Source of the DNA: Priapulus caudatus
Taxonomy: Eukaryota; Priapulida; Priapulimorpha; Priapulimorphida; Priapulidae
Assembly: GCF_000485595.1 (NCBI RefSeq)
Contig: NW_014577280.1
Coordinates: 135,195 to 167,327, forward strand
Direction of reading: 5' to 3'
DNA: 32,133 nt
Both the position numbers and the translations under genes were made by a program. The notes under the pieces were generated by a model. That model was not told the origin of the DNA. It did no database searches and saw nothing but the letters and a program-made list of their open reading frames with translations. Positions 31,957 through 32,133 of the stretch are shown here, one piece after another; positions within the stretch are counted from its first letter, which is position 1, and each line of letters starts with the position of its first letter.

Positions 31957-32133
31957 TACCCAGTCTCAATTTGCTTGCTCCAGCAACGAAGCCAGGCGAA
32001 GTGCCAGCGAAACGAAGCGACAATGTCCCTTTGCTCTGGTATTTTCGCTGTTGCTGAGAGGCAACGAGTCCGCGAAACCGAAGCGAGAAAAACATGGCCC
32101 TGCCCTGTACTATCGCTTGCTGCGAGCAGACGC
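31957..32133 (-). repeat. Inverted, degraded copy of the 59/69-bp satellite
   Basis: The complement matches the 27660-28571 units. Recognisable words are TTTGCTTGCTCCAGCAACGA, GAAGTGCCAGCGAAACGAAG and AAACATGGCCCTGCCCTGTA. The first unit shares the CATACCC(C)AGTCTCAA variant seen at the left edge of the other array. About two and a half units are present before the window ends, with many single-base indels. Confidence 0.82.

Overview
This window looks like non-coding, repeat-dominated DNA from an animal (probably invertebrate) nuclear genome. The support is dense (CA)n, (CT/GA)n, (AAT)n and (GACA)n microsatellites, minisatellites, several inverted-repeat elements, TTAGGG-type motifs, one LTR-like end with a polypurine tract, and a tRNA-like (pol III A/B box) element. 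I see no bacterial gene organisation, rRNA or intact tRNA. TTAGGG motifs fit most non-insect animals, but I cannot name the organism. Two short N runs (10029-10038 and 21181-21195) sit beside (CA)n tracts or GT/CA-rich DNA and are probably assembly gaps. No protein-coding gene can be called with confidence. Nearly all long open frames are by-products of repeats whose unit length is divisible by three or of dinucleotide tracts.

Layout. 1-460: a GACGTC-centred minisatellite. 460-8244: mostly unique sequence with CA, CT, GT and AAT tracts, one small hairpin element (2512-2598) and a possible TATA promoter (1250). 8245-8995: a 21-bp minisatellite. 9238-10028: GA, GACA and CA tracts ending in a gap. 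10039-13850: an inverted-repeat element whose right arm is split by about 1.4 kb of ACGC/CGTGTACG-rich DNA. 14276-15090: a foldback element with a CT/GA core. 15117-15495: two small hairpin elements flanked by 11-bp direct repeats, one carrying five TTAGGG units. 16362-26208: a very large inverted repeat of about 9.8 kb with arms of about 4.0 and 3.6 kb. Each arm contains a smaller foldback element and a short hairpin element. 27003-28571: a 20-bp tandem repeat, then a 59/69-bp satellite. 28572-31950: sequence related to the spacer of the large palindrome, split by a 2.8-kb block holding exon-like pieces, an LTR-like sequence and a tRNA-headed element that ends in a telomere-like tail. 31957-32133: the same 59/69-bp satellite in inverted, degraded form, running off the window.

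The unifying theme is inverted duplication at every scale: about 80 bp, 200 bp, 800 bp, 3.8 kb and 9.8 kb, with small elements nested in larger ones. In the largest case one arm is about 11% longer than the other and differs mainly by 1-2 base insertions. This could be an old, decayed transposon or duplication, or a long-read fold-back/unpolished-assembly artefact. Telling these apart is the most important check on this window.
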